Assembly: GCF_023073915.1 (NCBI RefSeq)
Contig: NZ_JADPKK010000020.1
Location: 321,001 to 385,000, forward strand
Length of the DNA stretch: 64,000 bases
Reading direction: 5' to 3'
Origin: Bradyrhizobium sp. 149
Lineage (GTDB): Bacteria > Pseudomonadota > Alphaproteobacteria > Rhizobiales > Xanthobacteraceae
This document shows, one piece after another, positions 45,022-55,082 of this stretch (within the stretch, counting starts at the first letter, position 1; every line of letters starts with the position of its first letter). Below the pieces are notes generated by a model that saw nothing but the letters and a program-made list of their open reading frames with translations, searched no databases and was not told the origin of the DNA. A program made the position numbers and the translations under genes.

Positions 45022-46317
45022 ATGCCCGCGCCAAAACCGCCTGCCTTCGAAACCCTGAGCCTGCATGCGGGCCAGCGTCCGGATCCCGCGACCGGCGCCC
45101 GCGCGGTGCCGATCTACCAGACCACGTCCTACGTGTTCCAGGATTCCGATCACGCCGCCGCGCTGTTCAATCTGGAGCGCGCCGGCCACATCTATACGCG
45201 CATCTCCAATCCGACCACCGGCGTGCTGGAGGAGCGGCTTGCGGCGCTGGAGGGCGGCGTCGGCGCGATCTGCACCGCGAGCGGCATGGCCGCGCTGCAT
45301 CTGGCCATCGCCACGCTGCTCAACGCCGGCGACCATATCGTGGCATCGAGCTCGCTCTATGGCGGCACCATCAACCTGCTGGCGCACACGCTGCCGCGCT
45401 TCGGCATCACCACCAGCTTCGTCAAGCCTAGGGATCTCGACGCGTTCCGGTCAGCGATCAAGCCGAACACGAAACTGGTGATCGGCGAGACCATCGGCAA
45501 TCCCGGGCTCGAGGTGCTGGACATTCCGAAGGTCGCTGCCATTGCGCATGGTGCGAAGATTCCGCTGCTGATCGACAACACCTTTGCCACGCCCTATCTC
45601 AGCCGTCCGATCGAGTTCGGGGCCGACATCGTCATGCATTCGGCGACCAAATGGATCGGCGGCCACGGTATCGCGATCGGCGGCGCCATCGTCGACGGCG
45701 GCCGTTTTGATTGGCGTTCATCCGGAAAGTTCGGCGTGCTGACCGAGCCCTATGGCGGCTATCACGGCATCGTCTTCGACGAGCAGTTCGGCACTGCGGC
45801 CTTCATCATGCGCGCGCGCACCGAAGGCCTGCGCGATTTCGGCGCCTGCCTGTCGCCGACCAACGCGTTCCAGCTCCTGCAGGGCGTCGAGACGCTCGGC
45901 GTGCGCATGGACCGCCACATCCAGAACACCCATCTCGTGCTGGAAGCTCTGAAGGCCAACAAGGCCGTGGATTGGGTGCTGCATCCCTCGCTCGAGGACC
46001 ACACGGACTACCAGCTCGCAAAGCAATTGCTGCCGCGCGGCGCCGGCTCGATCGTCTCCTTCGGCATCAAGGGCGGCCGGCCCGCGGGCCGCAAGTTCAT
46101 CGAATCGCTGCGCATGATCAGCCATCTTGCCAATGTCGGCGACGCCAAGACGCTGGTGATCCACCCCGCTTCGACCACGCACCAGCAGATGGACGCCGAG
46201 CAGCTCAAGGCCTCCGGCATCGGCGAAGAGCTGGTGCGGCTGTCGGTCGGCATCGAGGCCGCAAGCGACATCATCGACGACCTCACTCAAGCGCTGCGCG
46301 TCTCGCAAAAGGTCTGA
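45022..46317 (+). CDS. O-acetylhomoserine sulfhydrylase-like PLP enzyme
   Basis: 431 aa, normal for MetY-type O-acetylhomoserine aminocarboxypropyltransferase. ETLSLHAGQRPDPATGARAV, YQTTSYVFQDSDHAAALFNL, YTRISNPTTGVLEERLAALE, and HSATKWIGGHGIAIGG with the PLP lysine are visible. It converts O-acetylhomoserine plus sulfide to homocysteine in the cytoplasm, or acts on a related substrate. Start at 45022 (MPAPKPPAFETL). No SAM-II-like riboswitch was seen in the 79-bp upstream gap. An alpha/beta hydrolase gene starts 4 bp after the stop. Confidence 0.85.
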   Translation: MPAPKPPAFETLSLHAGQRPDPATGARAVPIYQTTSYVFQDSDHAAALFNLERAGHIYTRISNPTTGVLEERLAALEGGVGAICTASGMAALHLAIATLLNAGDHIVASSSLYGGTINLLAHTLPRFGITTSFVKPRDLDAFRSAIKPNTKLVIGETIGNPGLEVLDIPKVAAIAHGAKIPLLIDNTFATPYLSRPIEFGADIVMHSATKWIGGHGIAIGGAIVDGGRFDWRSSGKFGVLTEPYGGYHGIVFDEQFGTAAFIMRARTEGLRDFGACLSPTNAFQLLQGVETLGVRMDRHIQNTHLVLEALKANKAVDWVLHPSLEDHTDYQLAKQLLPRGAGSIVSFGIKGGRPAGRKFIESLRMISHLANVGDAKTLVIHPASTTHQQMDAEQLKASGIGEELVRLSVGIEAASDIIDDLTQALRVSQKV

Positions 46318-46321
46318 CACC

Positions 46322-47104
46322 ATGAAGCTCTCCGTCAACGGCACTGATGTGTTTGTCGCAACCGGCGGCCGCGACTTCGACAGATCCCTGCCTGCGGTCG
46401 TCTTCCTCCATGGCGCCGGCTTCGACCATTCGACCTGGGCGCTGCACACGCGCTGGTTCGCCCATCACGGCTTTGCCGTGCTCGCGCCGGATATGCCCGG
46501 TCACGGCCGCTCGGCCGGACCTTCGCTTGGCAGCATCGCCGAGATGGCCGACTGGACGGCGGCCCTGCTCGACGCGGCCGGAACACCGAAAGCGCATCTG
46601 ATCGGCCATTCCATGGGATCGCTGATCTCGCTCGAGACGGCGGCACGGCATCCCGAGAAAGTCTCCGCACTGAGCCTGATCGGGACGGCCGCGACCATGA
46701 CCGTCGGCCCGGATCTGCTGAAGGCGGCCGAGTCCAACGGCCAGGACGCCCTCGACATGGTCTCGATCTGGGGCCTCGGCTTCAACGCCGAGCTCGGTGG
46801 CAGCCTCGCACCGGGCCTGTGGATGCACGGCGGCGCACAGGCGGTGCTGAAGTCTTGCGAGCCGGGCGTGCTGTTCCAGGATCTGTCGGCCTGCAATGCC
46901 TACGCGAATGCACTTCAAGCGGCCGCGAGCGTGACGGTTCCCACGACTCTCATCCTCGGCGAACGAGACATGATGACTCCGGTGAAGGCGGGCAAGGCGC
47001 TCGCGGCGGCCATCACGCATGCGAAGACCGTCGTGGTGCCGGGCGCCGGCCACATGATCATGGCCGAGCGCCCCGATGAGCTGCTCGCGGCGCTAAGGAA
47101 CTGA
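46322..47104 (+). CDS. Alpha/beta hydrolase
   Basis: 260 aa. PAVVFLHGAGFDHSTWALHT, nucleophile elbow LIGHSMGSLISL, LILGERDMMTPV with the acid Asp and VPGAGHMIMAERP with the His form the triad. The family hydrolyses esters or C–C bonds. It begins 4 bp after the sulfhydrylase gene, so the two are cotranscribed; an esterase role on an acylated amino acid would suit but is a guess. Confidence 0.85.
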   Translation: MKLSVNGTDVFVATGGRDFDRSLPAVVFLHGAGFDHSTWALHTRWFAHHGFAVLAPDMPGHGRSAGPSLGSIAEMADWTAALLDAAGTPKAHLIGHSMGSLISLETAARHPEKVSALSLIGTAATMTVGPDLLKAAESNGQDALDMVSIWGLGFNAELGGSLAPGLWMHGGAQAVLKSCEPGVLFQDLSACNAYANALQAAASVTVPTTLILGERDMMTPVKAGKALAAAITHAKTVVVPGAGHMIMAERPDELLAALRN

Positions 47105-47172
47105 TCGGATCAATCGTCCAGCTTGCGCGTTGCGGTCAGACGTCCCTGTGAATTCCAGAGGGAACTCGACCT

Positions 47173-47676
47173 ATGCCAAGACAGGAAGTCATTCGCAAAG
47201 CCAGACAAGACAAGCGTGCCGGTAAATCGGCAAGCACGCAGGCCGGCGAATTCGTCAAGGACGAGATCGACAAGATCCGCAAAGGCAAGCATGGCGCGCG
47301 CTCGACGAAGCAGGCCATCGCCATCGGTCTGTCCGAGGCACGCCGCGCGGGCGTCGATCTCCCGCCGCCGCGAAAAGGACGCGCCAAGAAGGCGACGCAA
47401 CGCAGCGCCAAATATGCCTATGAGGTCGGTCAGGGCAAGCGCACCCCGAAGCGCCGGCCGCGCGTGTCGCGGGCCGTCGAGGAGGTTTTGAAGAAGGAGC
47501 CGCGCTCGACCGCGTCGCGCAGCGCACTATCGAAGCAGGGCAAGCGTGCCGCGAGCCGGCGAACCGCAGCGTCGCGTTCCGCCGCCGCGCGCAAGGCGAG
47601 CCGCACCAAGGGCGCCAAGGCCCGCTCCGTCGCCGCGAAGAAGGCGGCACGCACCAGGGCACGCCGGCGGAGTTGA
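47173..47676 (+). CDS. DUF6496 basic protein
   Basis: 167 aa, Arg/Lys/Ala-rich. SASTQAGEFVKDEIDKIRKG and KHGARSTKQAIAIGLSEARR then AGVDLPPPRKG are the DUF6496 core. The C-terminus is a long histone-H1-like basic tail of Arg/Lys/Ala/Ser repeats. It is expected to bind nucleic acid; the role is unknown. Its stop abuts the convergent gene at 47677. Confidence 0.8.
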   Translation: MPRQEVIRKARQDKRAGKSASTQAGEFVKDEIDKIRKGKHGARSTKQAIAIGLSEARRAGVDLPPPRKGRAKKATQRSAKYAYEVGQGKRTPKRRPRVSRAVEEVLKKEPRSTASRSALSKQGKRAASRRTAASRSAAARKASRTKGAKARSVAAKKAARTRARRRS

Positions 47677-47880
47677 TCAGTTCGCGCGCCGGCTCCGTTC
47701 GGAGAACACGGCACGGGCAGCGCGCTCGGCCTCGCGCGCCGAGCGGAATTGGCGACCTTCGAGACTGTCGAACAGGCGCTCGGAGGAGAAGAAACGGAAG
47801 CCGCGCTGATCCCTCGTGACGATGCCGGCGGCGCGGTCGTGGATCTCGATGATGTAGGCGTTCGACTGGGGTTGGGACAT
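47677..47880 (-). CDS. Small hypothetical protein
   Basis: 67 aa. Readable segments are NAYIIEIHDRAAGIVTRDQR and GRQFRSAREAERAARAVFSE. The beta-rich first half and helical end suggest a compact soluble domain. No family assigned. It converges on the DUF6496 gene. The 389 bp after it (47881–48269) hold no gene that I can support. Confidence 0.6.
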   Translation of the reverse strand: MSQPQSNAYIIEIHDRAAGIVTRDQRGFRFFSSERLFDSLEGRQFRSAREAERAARAVFSERSRRAN

Positions 47881-48269
47881 GACTGCTCGTTCGCCGGGAT
47901 CTCGGCGTTCCTGTCTTGGGATTTGCTGTGAGGTGCTGTGAGGCGGCGGTCAGCAGCAACAACAGGCGCCGGTGGCCGCTAAGAAGCAGCGCCGCGTCAT
48001 GCACGCATGCATGTCGTCGTTATTGCGCTGGTGATCGGCTCTCATATCGCGGCTTCGGCTCGACGAGCAGTTTCGATGCAGCAAATATCGAGCGATTGAC
48101 GCGATTGGTCAATGAAATGGTTATCCATATTTGCCATTAGCGCGCATCGGCACTTCTCCGGGCGCGAGCGCAGGCAAACGAATTCATCTCGCGATGAGTT
48201 CAACGCCGGTGCCCGTCCGGCCGTGGTACTGTCCGCTCCGTAGTCAACAAATGACAGGGAGATCCAGTC

Positions 48270-49001
48270 ATGACGGATGGTCTGAAGGGACGCACGGCAC
48301 TCGTCACCGGCGGCTCGCGCGGAATCGGCGCTGCAGTCTGCCGCGCGCTGGCCGCAGCCGGCGCGGCCGTGGCGATCAACTGCCGTGAGCGGGTCGGGCA
48401 GGCCGAGCAACTGGCGGATGAGATCGGCAAGCGCGGCGGCCGCGCCATCGCCATCGCTGCCGACGTGTCGCGTCGCGAAGCCGTGGCCGGCATGATTGAA
48501 CGAGTCACGAACGAGCTCGGCCCCATTGACATCCTCGTCAACAATGCCGGCATCGCCATCACTCGTGGCATCGACGATCTGACCGAAGACGATTTCGACC
48601 GCACCATCCTGGTCAACCTGAAATCCGTCTTCCTGTGCACCCAGGCCGTTCTTCCGACGATGCGCGCGAAGAAGTGGGGTCGCATCGTCAATATCTCCTC
48701 CGGTGCGGCGCGCGGCGCCGGCTCGATCGGACCGCACTACAACGCGTCCAAGGCCGGCCTGGAGGGCCTGACGCGCGGCTATGCGGCGCGCCTTGTGAAG
48801 GAAGGCATCACCGTCAACGCGGTGGCGCCGTCGCTGATCGAGACCGACATGATGAGCGGCCAGCCGCAGCTCGTCAGCCGCATCCCGCTTGGCCGCTTCG
48901 GCACGGCGGAAGAAGTGGCGAAGGCGGTGATGCTTTTGGTCGACAACGCCTACATGACTGGACAGACGATCGCGCTCAGCGGCGGGATGGCGTTTAATTG
49001 A
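48270..49001 (+). CDS. SDR-family oxidoreductase (FabG-like)
   Basis: 243 aa. ALVTGGSRGIGAAVCRALAA gives the TGxxxGIG motif; DILVNNAGIAITRGIDDL the NNAG; VNISSGAARGAGSIGPHYNA then SKAGLEGLTR gives the Ser and Y-x3-K. It resembles 3-oxoacyl-ACP reductases in length. It is not next to fatty-acid genes, so it may act on another keto substrate. AGGGAG precedes the ATG. Followed by repeat A3. Confidence 0.88.
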   Translation: MTDGLKGRTALVTGGSRGIGAAVCRALAAAGAAVAINCRERVGQAEQLADEIGKRGGRAIAIAADVSRREAVAGMIERVTNELGPIDILVNNAGIAITRGIDDLTEDDFDRTILVNLKSVFLCTQAVLPTMRAKKWGRIVNISSGAARGAGSIGPHYNASKAGLEGLTRGYAARLVKEGITVNAVAPSLIETDMMSGQPQLVSRIPLGRFGTAEEVAKAVMLLVDNAYMTGQTIALSGGMAFN

Positions 49002-49014
49002 GAAGAGAGGATTG

Positions 49015-49175
49015 CGTCTTCCCTTCTCCCCTTGTGGGAGAAGGTGGCGCGAAGCGCCGGATGAGGGGCCTCTATCTGCCCATACCGACTCCGCGATGTG
49101 TGCTCGGATAGAGACCCCTCACCCGTCGCGCCGCTTTGCGGCGAGCCACCCTCTCCCACAAGGGGAGAGAGGAAG
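49015..49175. repeat. Intergenic palindromic repeat, family A copy 3
   Basis: Two large arms: CTCCCCTTGTGGGAGAAGG with GGCGCGAAGCGCCGGATGAG at 49025–49070, and CCCCTCACCCGTCGCGCCGC with CTCTCCCACAAGGGGAGAG at 49115–49170. The transcript would fold into a large hairpin; it separates convergent genes. Confidence 0.75.
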
Positions 49176-49182
49176 AACGAAC

Positions 49183-49794
49183 TCACCACATCGTCGCAGC
49201 AGCCCGCTCGGGCCAGGCGCGATCGTACTCTGCGCCGCCGACCTTGTTCTCGCTCATCTCGGCGAGGATCTGGCCGGGCGTCGGCAACGTCTTGGGGTCG
49301 ATGCGCTTGTCGGGATTCCAGAGATCGGAGCGCACGATCGCGCGGGCGCACTGGAAGTAGATTTCGTCGACATTCATCACCATGACGCTGCGCGGCGCCT
49401 TGCCGTCGACCTTGAAGGAAGCGAGCAACTCCGGATCGACCGAGAGATGCGCGCGACCATTGACCCGGATCGCGGTGCCGGAGCCGGGAATCAGGAACAT
49501 CAGCGCGACGCGGGGATCGCGCACGATGTTGCGCAAGGAATCGACCCGGTTGTTGCCGCGGCGATCCGGCAGCATCAGCGTCTTCGGGTCATGAATGCGG
49601 ACGAAGCCCGGGAGATCGCCGCGCGGCGAGCAGTCGATGCCCTCGGGTCCGATGGTCGCGAGCGCGGCGAACGGGGCCTTCTCGATGAAGACGCGATAGA
49701 GCGGGGTAACATTGTCGGCGACTTTCACGGTCGAGGCGTCGTTGGTGACGCCGTAGATGGCCTCCAGCTGCTCGACCGTTTCGATCACCGACAT
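49183..49794 (-). CDS. PPOX-class flavin-binding split-barrel protein
   Basis: 203 aa. APFAALATIGPEGIDCSPRG (residues about 39–58), RGNNRVDSLRNIVRDPRVAL and FLIPGSGTAIRVNGRAHLSV fit the pyridoxamine-phosphate-oxidase-like/MSMEG_1061 family of FMN-binding proteins. A role in B6 synthesis is not implied. It starts 22 bp after phnN on the same strand, so it may ride on the phn transcript. Start at 49794; the frame is open upstream. Confidence 0.8.
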   Translation of the reverse strand: MSVIETVEQLEAIYGVTNDASTVKVADNVTPLYRVFIEKAPFAALATIGPEGIDCSPRGDLPGFVRIHDPKTLMLPDRRGNNRVDSLRNIVRDPRVALMFLIPGSGTAIRVNGRAHLSVDPELLASFKVDGKAPRSVMVMNVDEIYFQCARAIVRSDLWNPDKRIDPKTLPTPGQILAEMSENKVGGAEYDRAWPERAAATMW

Positions 49795-49816
49795 TCCACT
49801 CTCCTTGTTGTGCGGG

Positions 49817-50413
49817 CTATTCGTGCCAGCCTTGATTCCTGATGACGCGCAGAAGCTGGCGGCCGTGATATTCCGCGCTGCCGGCGTTGAGAATGGTGAC
49901 ATCGGCCTGCGCCGATACGTCGTCGACGCTGCGCGTCAGCCGTTCCGCGAGATTGCCGTCACTGTGCCGGGCGCGAGCGGCAAGCCGCTGCGCCAGCACA
50001 TCCGGCGGCGCAGTGATCGCGACCACCACGACATTTGCATAGGTCTGGCGTAGCGCGCCGATCACCGTGCGCGACACATTGGCCACGACGGTGCGCCCGG
50101 CACGAATATCGTCATTGAGGCCGAGCGGCAGTGCGTAGGAATGCCCATGCGCTTCCCATTGCACGGCGAAATCCCCGTGATCGCGCGCGCGCCGGAATTC
50201 GTCAGAGCTCACCGCAATATTGTCTTCGTCGGCGGAGGATTCGCGCGTCACGACACGGCGCGGGAAGACGATGTCGTGATCCTCGATGCACGCGGCCCGC
50301 GCCAGCCGCAGCAGCGTGTCCTTGCCGGCGCCGCTGGGGCCGACCACGAGCACCAGCCGTCCGGGCCCGATCGCACCCGTCTTATCTTCCGCCACTGTGA
50401 CGGTTTCGCTCAT
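49817..50413 (-). CDS. phnN: Ribose 1,5-bisphosphokinase PhnN
   Basis: 198 aa. P-loop LVVGPSGAGKDTLLRLAR, VFPRRVVTRESSADED and VVVVAITAPPDVLAQRLA as in the guanylate-kinase-like PhnN. It phosphorylates ribose 1,5-bisphosphate to PRPP, ending the C–P lyase pathway. The ATG overlaps the phnM stop (ATGA), so it is coupled. Confidence 0.93.
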   Translation of the reverse strand: MSETVTVAEDKTGAIGPGRLVLVVGPSGAGKDTLLRLARAACIEDHDIVFPRRVVTRESSADEDNIAVSSDEFRRARDHGDFAVQWEAHGHSYALPLGLNDDIRAGRTVVANVSRTVIGALRQTYANVVVVAITAPPDVLAQRLAARARHSDGNLAERLTRSVDDVSAQADVTILNAGSAEYHGRQLLRVIRNQGWHE

Positions 50414-51567
50414 GCGACACGATTTCCTTCGCGCCAGACGCTGCGGACCGCGGGAACGCTGCCCGCAAGATGCACGCGGATCAGATCGGCGCGCTTGCCG
50501 ACGGCAATCTCACCCCGGTCGGACAGGCCGACCGCCTCGGCGGGCGCCTTCGTCACCGTGCGGATCGCCGCCGCAAGACTGATGGCGGGCACATGCTCCG
50601 GCAAATGCAATGCCGCCATCAGAAGGCTTGAGGGAATGTAGTCCGACGACAGGATGTCGAGCAGGCCCTCGCGGGCGAGATCGACCGCGGCGATGTTGCC
50701 GGAATGCGAGCCGCCGCGCACGACGTTCGGAGCGCCCATCAGGATGTCGATGCCGGCCTCGTGCAGGCCGCGCGCGGCCTCCAGCGTGGTCGGGAACTCC
50801 GCCACCGAAACGCCATCGCGGACGGCGTCAACGACGTTTTCATCCGTGGTGTCATCGTGGCTCGCGAGGGGAATCTTGTACTCATGCGCCAGCGCCACGA
50901 TCTCACGCATGTTGGTCGCGGCATAAAGCTTCTGATATTCGAAGCGCTTCGCGAACAGCTCGTCGAGCTCGGCATCGGTCTTGCCGCCACCCTTGCCGCG
51001 ATAATAGTCACGCAGCTTGACTTCGTCGCGGAACTGGCGCTGGCCGGGGGTGTGGTCCATCAGCGACATCAGCCGCACGTCGGGACGATCGATCAGCTCC
51101 CTGGCCTCCTCGACCACGCTCGGCATCGGGATTTCGCAGCGCAGATGCAGGAAGTGATCGGCACGCAGCAATTTGGCCTCGCGCGCGGTCGTGATCGCGG
51201 CGGCGAGCGTGCCGGCGCGTCCGTCGACTTCCTCGGCGCCGTCCTCGCGCCAGACCCGGAGCGAGTCGAACACCGTGGTGATGCCCGATGTCGCGAGCTG
51301 ACCGTCATAGGAGACGACGGCAGCGACCGGATTCCAGAACACTTTTGGCCGCGGCACGTAATGCGCCTCGAGGTGGTCGGTGTGGAGCTCGATCAGGCCG
51401 GGCATGACCAGATCGCCGCCGGCATCCTCTGCCCCCGCGGGCGCCCTGCCCTCACCGATCTCGACAATACGTCCATCCGCGAGAGCGAGCCAGCCCTGCT
51501 CGATCACCCGGTCCGCCAGCACGATCCTGGCGTTGGCGATCACGGTTACCTTCGACTTGGCGTTCAT
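50410..51567 (-). CDS. phnM: PhnM, phosphonate-RPnTP diphosphatase
   Basis: 385 aa amidohydrolase. GLIELHTDHLEAHYVPRPKV carries the metal-binding H-x-D-H; SLMDHTPGQRQFRD, ASHDDTTDENV and MGAPNVVRGGSHSGNIAA follow. It removes pyrophosphate from alpha-D-ribose 1-methylphosphonate 5-triphosphate. Start at 51567, not 51573, because AAGGA is then 7 nt away. A second PhnM is at 61475. Confidence 0.93.
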   Translation of the reverse strand: MNAKSKVTVIANARIVLADRVIEQGWLALADGRIVEIGEGRAPAGAEDAGGDLVMPGLIELHTDHLEAHYVPRPKVFWNPVAAVVSYDGQLATSGITTVFDSLRVWREDGAEEVDGRAGTLAAAITTAREAKLLRADHFLHLRCEIPMPSVVEEARELIDRPDVRLMSLMDHTPGQRQFRDEVKLRDYYRGKGGGKTDAELDELFAKRFEYQKLYAATNMREIVALAHEYKIPLASHDDTTDENVVDAVRDGVSVAEFPTTLEAARGLHEAGIDILMGAPNVVRGGSHSGNIAAVDLAREGLLDILSSDYIPSSLLMAALHLPEHVPAISLAAAIRTVTKAPAEAVGLSDRGEIAVGKRADLIRVHLAGSVPAVRSVWREGNRVA

Positions 51568-51578
51568 GTCCATTTCCT

Positions 51579-52285
<707 letters not shown>

Positions 52286-52289
<4 letters not shown>

Positions 52290-53083
52290 GGCGGCAGAAT
52301 CGAGGAGACGAGGAGCTGGGTGTAGGGCTCGCGGGGGTCGTCGAGCACCTGGTCGGTGAGGCCGGTCTCGATGACGCGGCCGCCCTTCATCACCATGACG
52401 CGGTGCGACAGCAGGCGCGCCACTGCCAGGTCATGGGTGACAATGATGACGGCCAGGTGCAGCTCGGCAACGAGGCTGCGCACGAGGTCAAGCAGACGGG
52501 CCTGCACGGAGACGTCGAGGCCGCCGGTCGGCTCGTCCATGAACACCAGCCGCGGCTCGGTGACGAGGTTGCGGGCGATCTGGAGCCGCTGGCGCATGCC
52601 GCCGGAATAGGTGCGCGGCGCGTCGTCGATGCGGGCGATGTCGATCTCGACGCGGGTCAGCCAGTCCGACGCGGTATCGCGGATACGGCCGTAATGATTC
52701 CACCCCACCGCCATCAGCCGTTCACCGACATTGGCGCCGGCCGAGACCGCCATGCGCAGGCCCTGCGCGGGATCCTGATGGACAAAACCCCAATCGGTCC
52801 GGAACAGGAAGCGCCGCTCGGCTTCGCCCAGCGTAGCAAAGTCGCGGGTGACGCCGTCGCGCATCCGGTAAGACACTTGCCCGCCGCTGGCCGCGAGCTG
52901 ACCCGACAGCAGCTGGAGCAGCGTCGACTTGCCCGAGCCGGATTCGCCGACGATCGCCAGCACCTCGCCGGGATAGAGCGCAAAGGACACGTCGCGGCAC
53001 GCGGCGATACGGCCATAGGACTTGCTGAGAGATTTTGCGACCAGCAGCGGCTCGTCGTTCTCGATCAAGTCTTGATCAACCAT
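52286..53083 (-). CDS. phnK: PhnK, ABC-type C–P lyase subunit
   Basis: 265 aa. Walker A IVGESGSGKSTLLQLLSG, signature YSGGMRQRLQIARNL, Walker B LVFMDEPTGGLD; the PhnK-specific region FLFRTDWGFVHQDPAQGLRM is present. It binds PhnJ in the C–P lyase core complex. Overlaps phnJ by 8 bp and phnL by 4 bp. Confidence 0.95.
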
Positions 53084-53966
53084 GTGAGCCCGCCTTCTCC
53101 TTGTACGGCGCGGCGCTGAGGCTGCCGTGATGGCCGGCGGCTTGGCGGCCCTCGCAATAATCGGTGTCGGAGCAGACGAACATGCGCCCGCCCTTGTCGT
53201 CGGTCACGATCTCGTCGAGATAGGAATTTTCCGCAGCGCACAGCGCGCAAGGCGCGTCGAAGCGATAGGGCTCGAACGGGTGGTCCTCGAAGTCGAGCGA
53301 CACAACTTGCGTATAGGGCGGGATCGCATAGATGCGCTTCTCGCGGCCGGCGCCGAACAGTTGCAACGCTGGGCAATTGTCCATCTTGGGGTTGTCGAAT
53401 TTCGGCGTCGGCGATGGGTCCATCACGTAGCGCGCGTTCACCTTCACCGGATAGGCGTAGGCGGTCGCGATGTGGCCGAAGCGGGCAATGTCCTCGTAGA
53501 GCTTGACATGCATCAGGCCGTATTCGGCGAGCGCATGCATGCGCCGCGTCTCGGTCTCGCGCGGCTCGAGGAAACGTAAAGGCTCCGGGATCGGCACCTG
53601 ATAGACCAGCACCTGGTTCTCGTGCAGCTCCGTCTCCGGAATGCGGTGACGGGTCTGGACCACCGTTGCATCTTCCGTCGCCGTCGTCGTGGCGACGCCC
53701 GCGGTCTTGGCAAAGAACTTCCGGATCGAGATCGCATTGGTGGTGTCGTCGGAGCCCTGGTCGATCACTTTCAGCACGTCCTCGGGCCCGAGGATCGCGG
53801 CGGTCACCTGGACGCCGCCGGTGCCCCAGCCATAGGGCATCGGCATCTCGCGGCTGGCGAACGGCACCTGATAGCCGGGGATCGCGATCGCCTTGAGGAT
53901 CGCGCGGCGGATCATCCGCTTGGTCTGCTCGTCGAGATAGGCGAAATTGTAGGCGGGCGCGTTCAT
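53076..53966 (-). CDS. phnJ: PhnJ, radical SAM C–P lyase
   Basis: 296 aa. It cleaves the C–P bond of ribose 1-alkylphosphonate 5-phosphate using SAM and a 4Fe–4S cluster. Cysteines C240, C243, C265 and the nearby C271 (CALC, 21 residues, C, five residues, C) match the essential set at 241, 244, 266 and 272 of E. coli PhnJ. FASREMPMPYGWGTGGVQVT and NARYVMDPSPTPKFDNPKM are conserved parts. Overlaps phnI by 4 bp. Confidence 0.97.
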   Translation of the reverse strand: MNAPAYNFAYLDEQTKRMIRRAILKAIAIPGYQVPFASREMPMPYGWGTGGVQVTAAILGPEDVLKVIDQGSDDTTNAISIRKFFAKTAGVATTTATEDATVVQTRHRIPETELHENQVLVYQVPIPEPLRFLEPRETETRRMHALAEYGLMHVKLYEDIARFGHIATAYAYPVKVNARYVMDPSPTPKFDNPKMDNCPALQLFGAGREKRIYAIPPYTQVVSLDFEDHPFEPYRFDAPCALCAAENSYLDEIVTDDKGGRMFVCSDTDYCEGRQAAGHHGSLSAAPYKEKAGSHG

Positions 53967-55078
53967 TCCGCGGCCTCCTTCATGCCGTCGGGCGCATTGG
54001 CCTCGGCAGATGCTTCAGAAAATTCCTGGCGCAGCTTGCGCAACAGACCGAGCTCGGACTGGAAGTCGACATAATGGGGCAGCTTGAGATGCTCGACGAA
54101 GCCGGTCGCCTGGACGTTGTCCGAATGCGACATCACGAATTCTTCATCTTGCGCCGGGGCGAGTGCCTCTTCGCCGAGCTCGCGCGCGCGCAACGCACGG
54201 TCGACCAGCGCCATCGACATGGTCTTGCGTTCGCTCTGGCCGAAGGCGAGGCCATAGCCGCGGGTGAAGCATGGCGCTTCCGTCGCGGAGCCCTTGAACT
54301 GATTGACCATCTGACATTCGGTGAGCTCGATCGAGCCGAGCGGAACGGCGAAGCCGGCGTCTTCCGCCAAAAATTCGACCTCGACCTCGCCGAAGCGAAT
54401 CTCCCCGGCGAAGGGATGGTTGCGGCCATAGCCGCGCTGGGTGGAATAGCCCATCGCCAGCAGAAAACCTTCGTCGCCGCGCGCGAGATTCTGCAAGCGC
54501 AGGTCGCGGTCCGCAGGAAAGTTCAGCGGCTCGCGGGTGAGATCGCCGACGCTGGCGCCCTCTTCGGCCTGCGGCGAGGATTCGATCAGGCCGTCGCGGC
54601 CGAGAATATCCGTCACGCGCGGCGTGGGCGCCGTCGATGCTTCGGCCGTCGCCGGCGCTTCGGGCACAAGGCCTACGGCGAGCGAGGGATCGAGCAGGCG
54701 GTGGGTATAGTCGAAAGTCGGGCCGAGGATCTGGCCGCCGGGAATGTCCTTGAATGTCGAGGACACCCGCCGCTGCACCCGCATCGCACCGGTCTCGACC
54801 GGCTCGCTCGCGCCGAAGCGCGGCAGCGTAGCGCGGAAGGCGCGGACCAGGAAGATCGCCTCGATCAAATCGCCGCGCGCCTGCTTGATTGCGAGCGCCG
54901 CGAGCTCGCGGTCATAGAGCGAGCCTTCGCTCATGACGCGGTCCACGGCGAGGCCAAGCTGCTCCGAGATCTGGTCGAGGGAAATTTCCGGAACGCTTTG
55001 GTCGCCGCGCCGCGCATGTGCGAGCAGGCGATGGGCGTTCTCGATGGCGCGTTCACCGCCTTTGACTGCGACATACAT
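53963..55078 (-). CDS. phnI: PhnI, C–P lyase core subunit
   Basis: 371 aa. MYVAVKGGERAIENAHRLLA is the standard start; RTLPRFGASEPVETGAMRVQ-like and GYSTQRGYGRNHPFAGEIRF then VEVEFLAEDAGFAVPLGSIE are conserved. PhnI, with PhnG/H/L, attaches the alkylphosphonate to the ribose of ATP, displacing adenine. Its stop overlaps the phnJ start. It follows phnH by 4 bp. Confidence 0.96.
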   Translation of the reverse strand: MYVAVKGGERAIENAHRLLAHARRGDQSVPEISLDQISEQLGLAVDRVMSEGSLYDRELAALAIKQARGDLIEAIFLVRAFRATLPRFGASEPVETGAMRVQRRVSSTFKDIPGGQILGPTFDYTHRLLDPSLAVGLVPEAPATAEASTAPTPRVTDILGRDGLIESSPQAEEGASVGDLTREPLNFPADRDLRLQNLARGDEGFLLAMGYSTQRGYGRNHPFAGEIRFGEVEVEFLAEDAGFAVPLGSIELTECQMVNQFKGSATEAPCFTRGYGLAFGQSERKTMSMALVDRALRARELGEEALAPAQDEEFVMSHSDNVQATGFVEHLKLPHYVDFQSELGLLRKLRQEFSEASAEANAPDGMKEAAE

Positions 55079-55082
55079 GCGG

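Noticed and set aside
48095..48113. ATTGAC-N7-GTCAAT inverted repeat upstream of the SDR gene at 48270
   Set aside because: Short arms, over 150 bp from the gene and no neighbouring regulator; too weak to call an operator.
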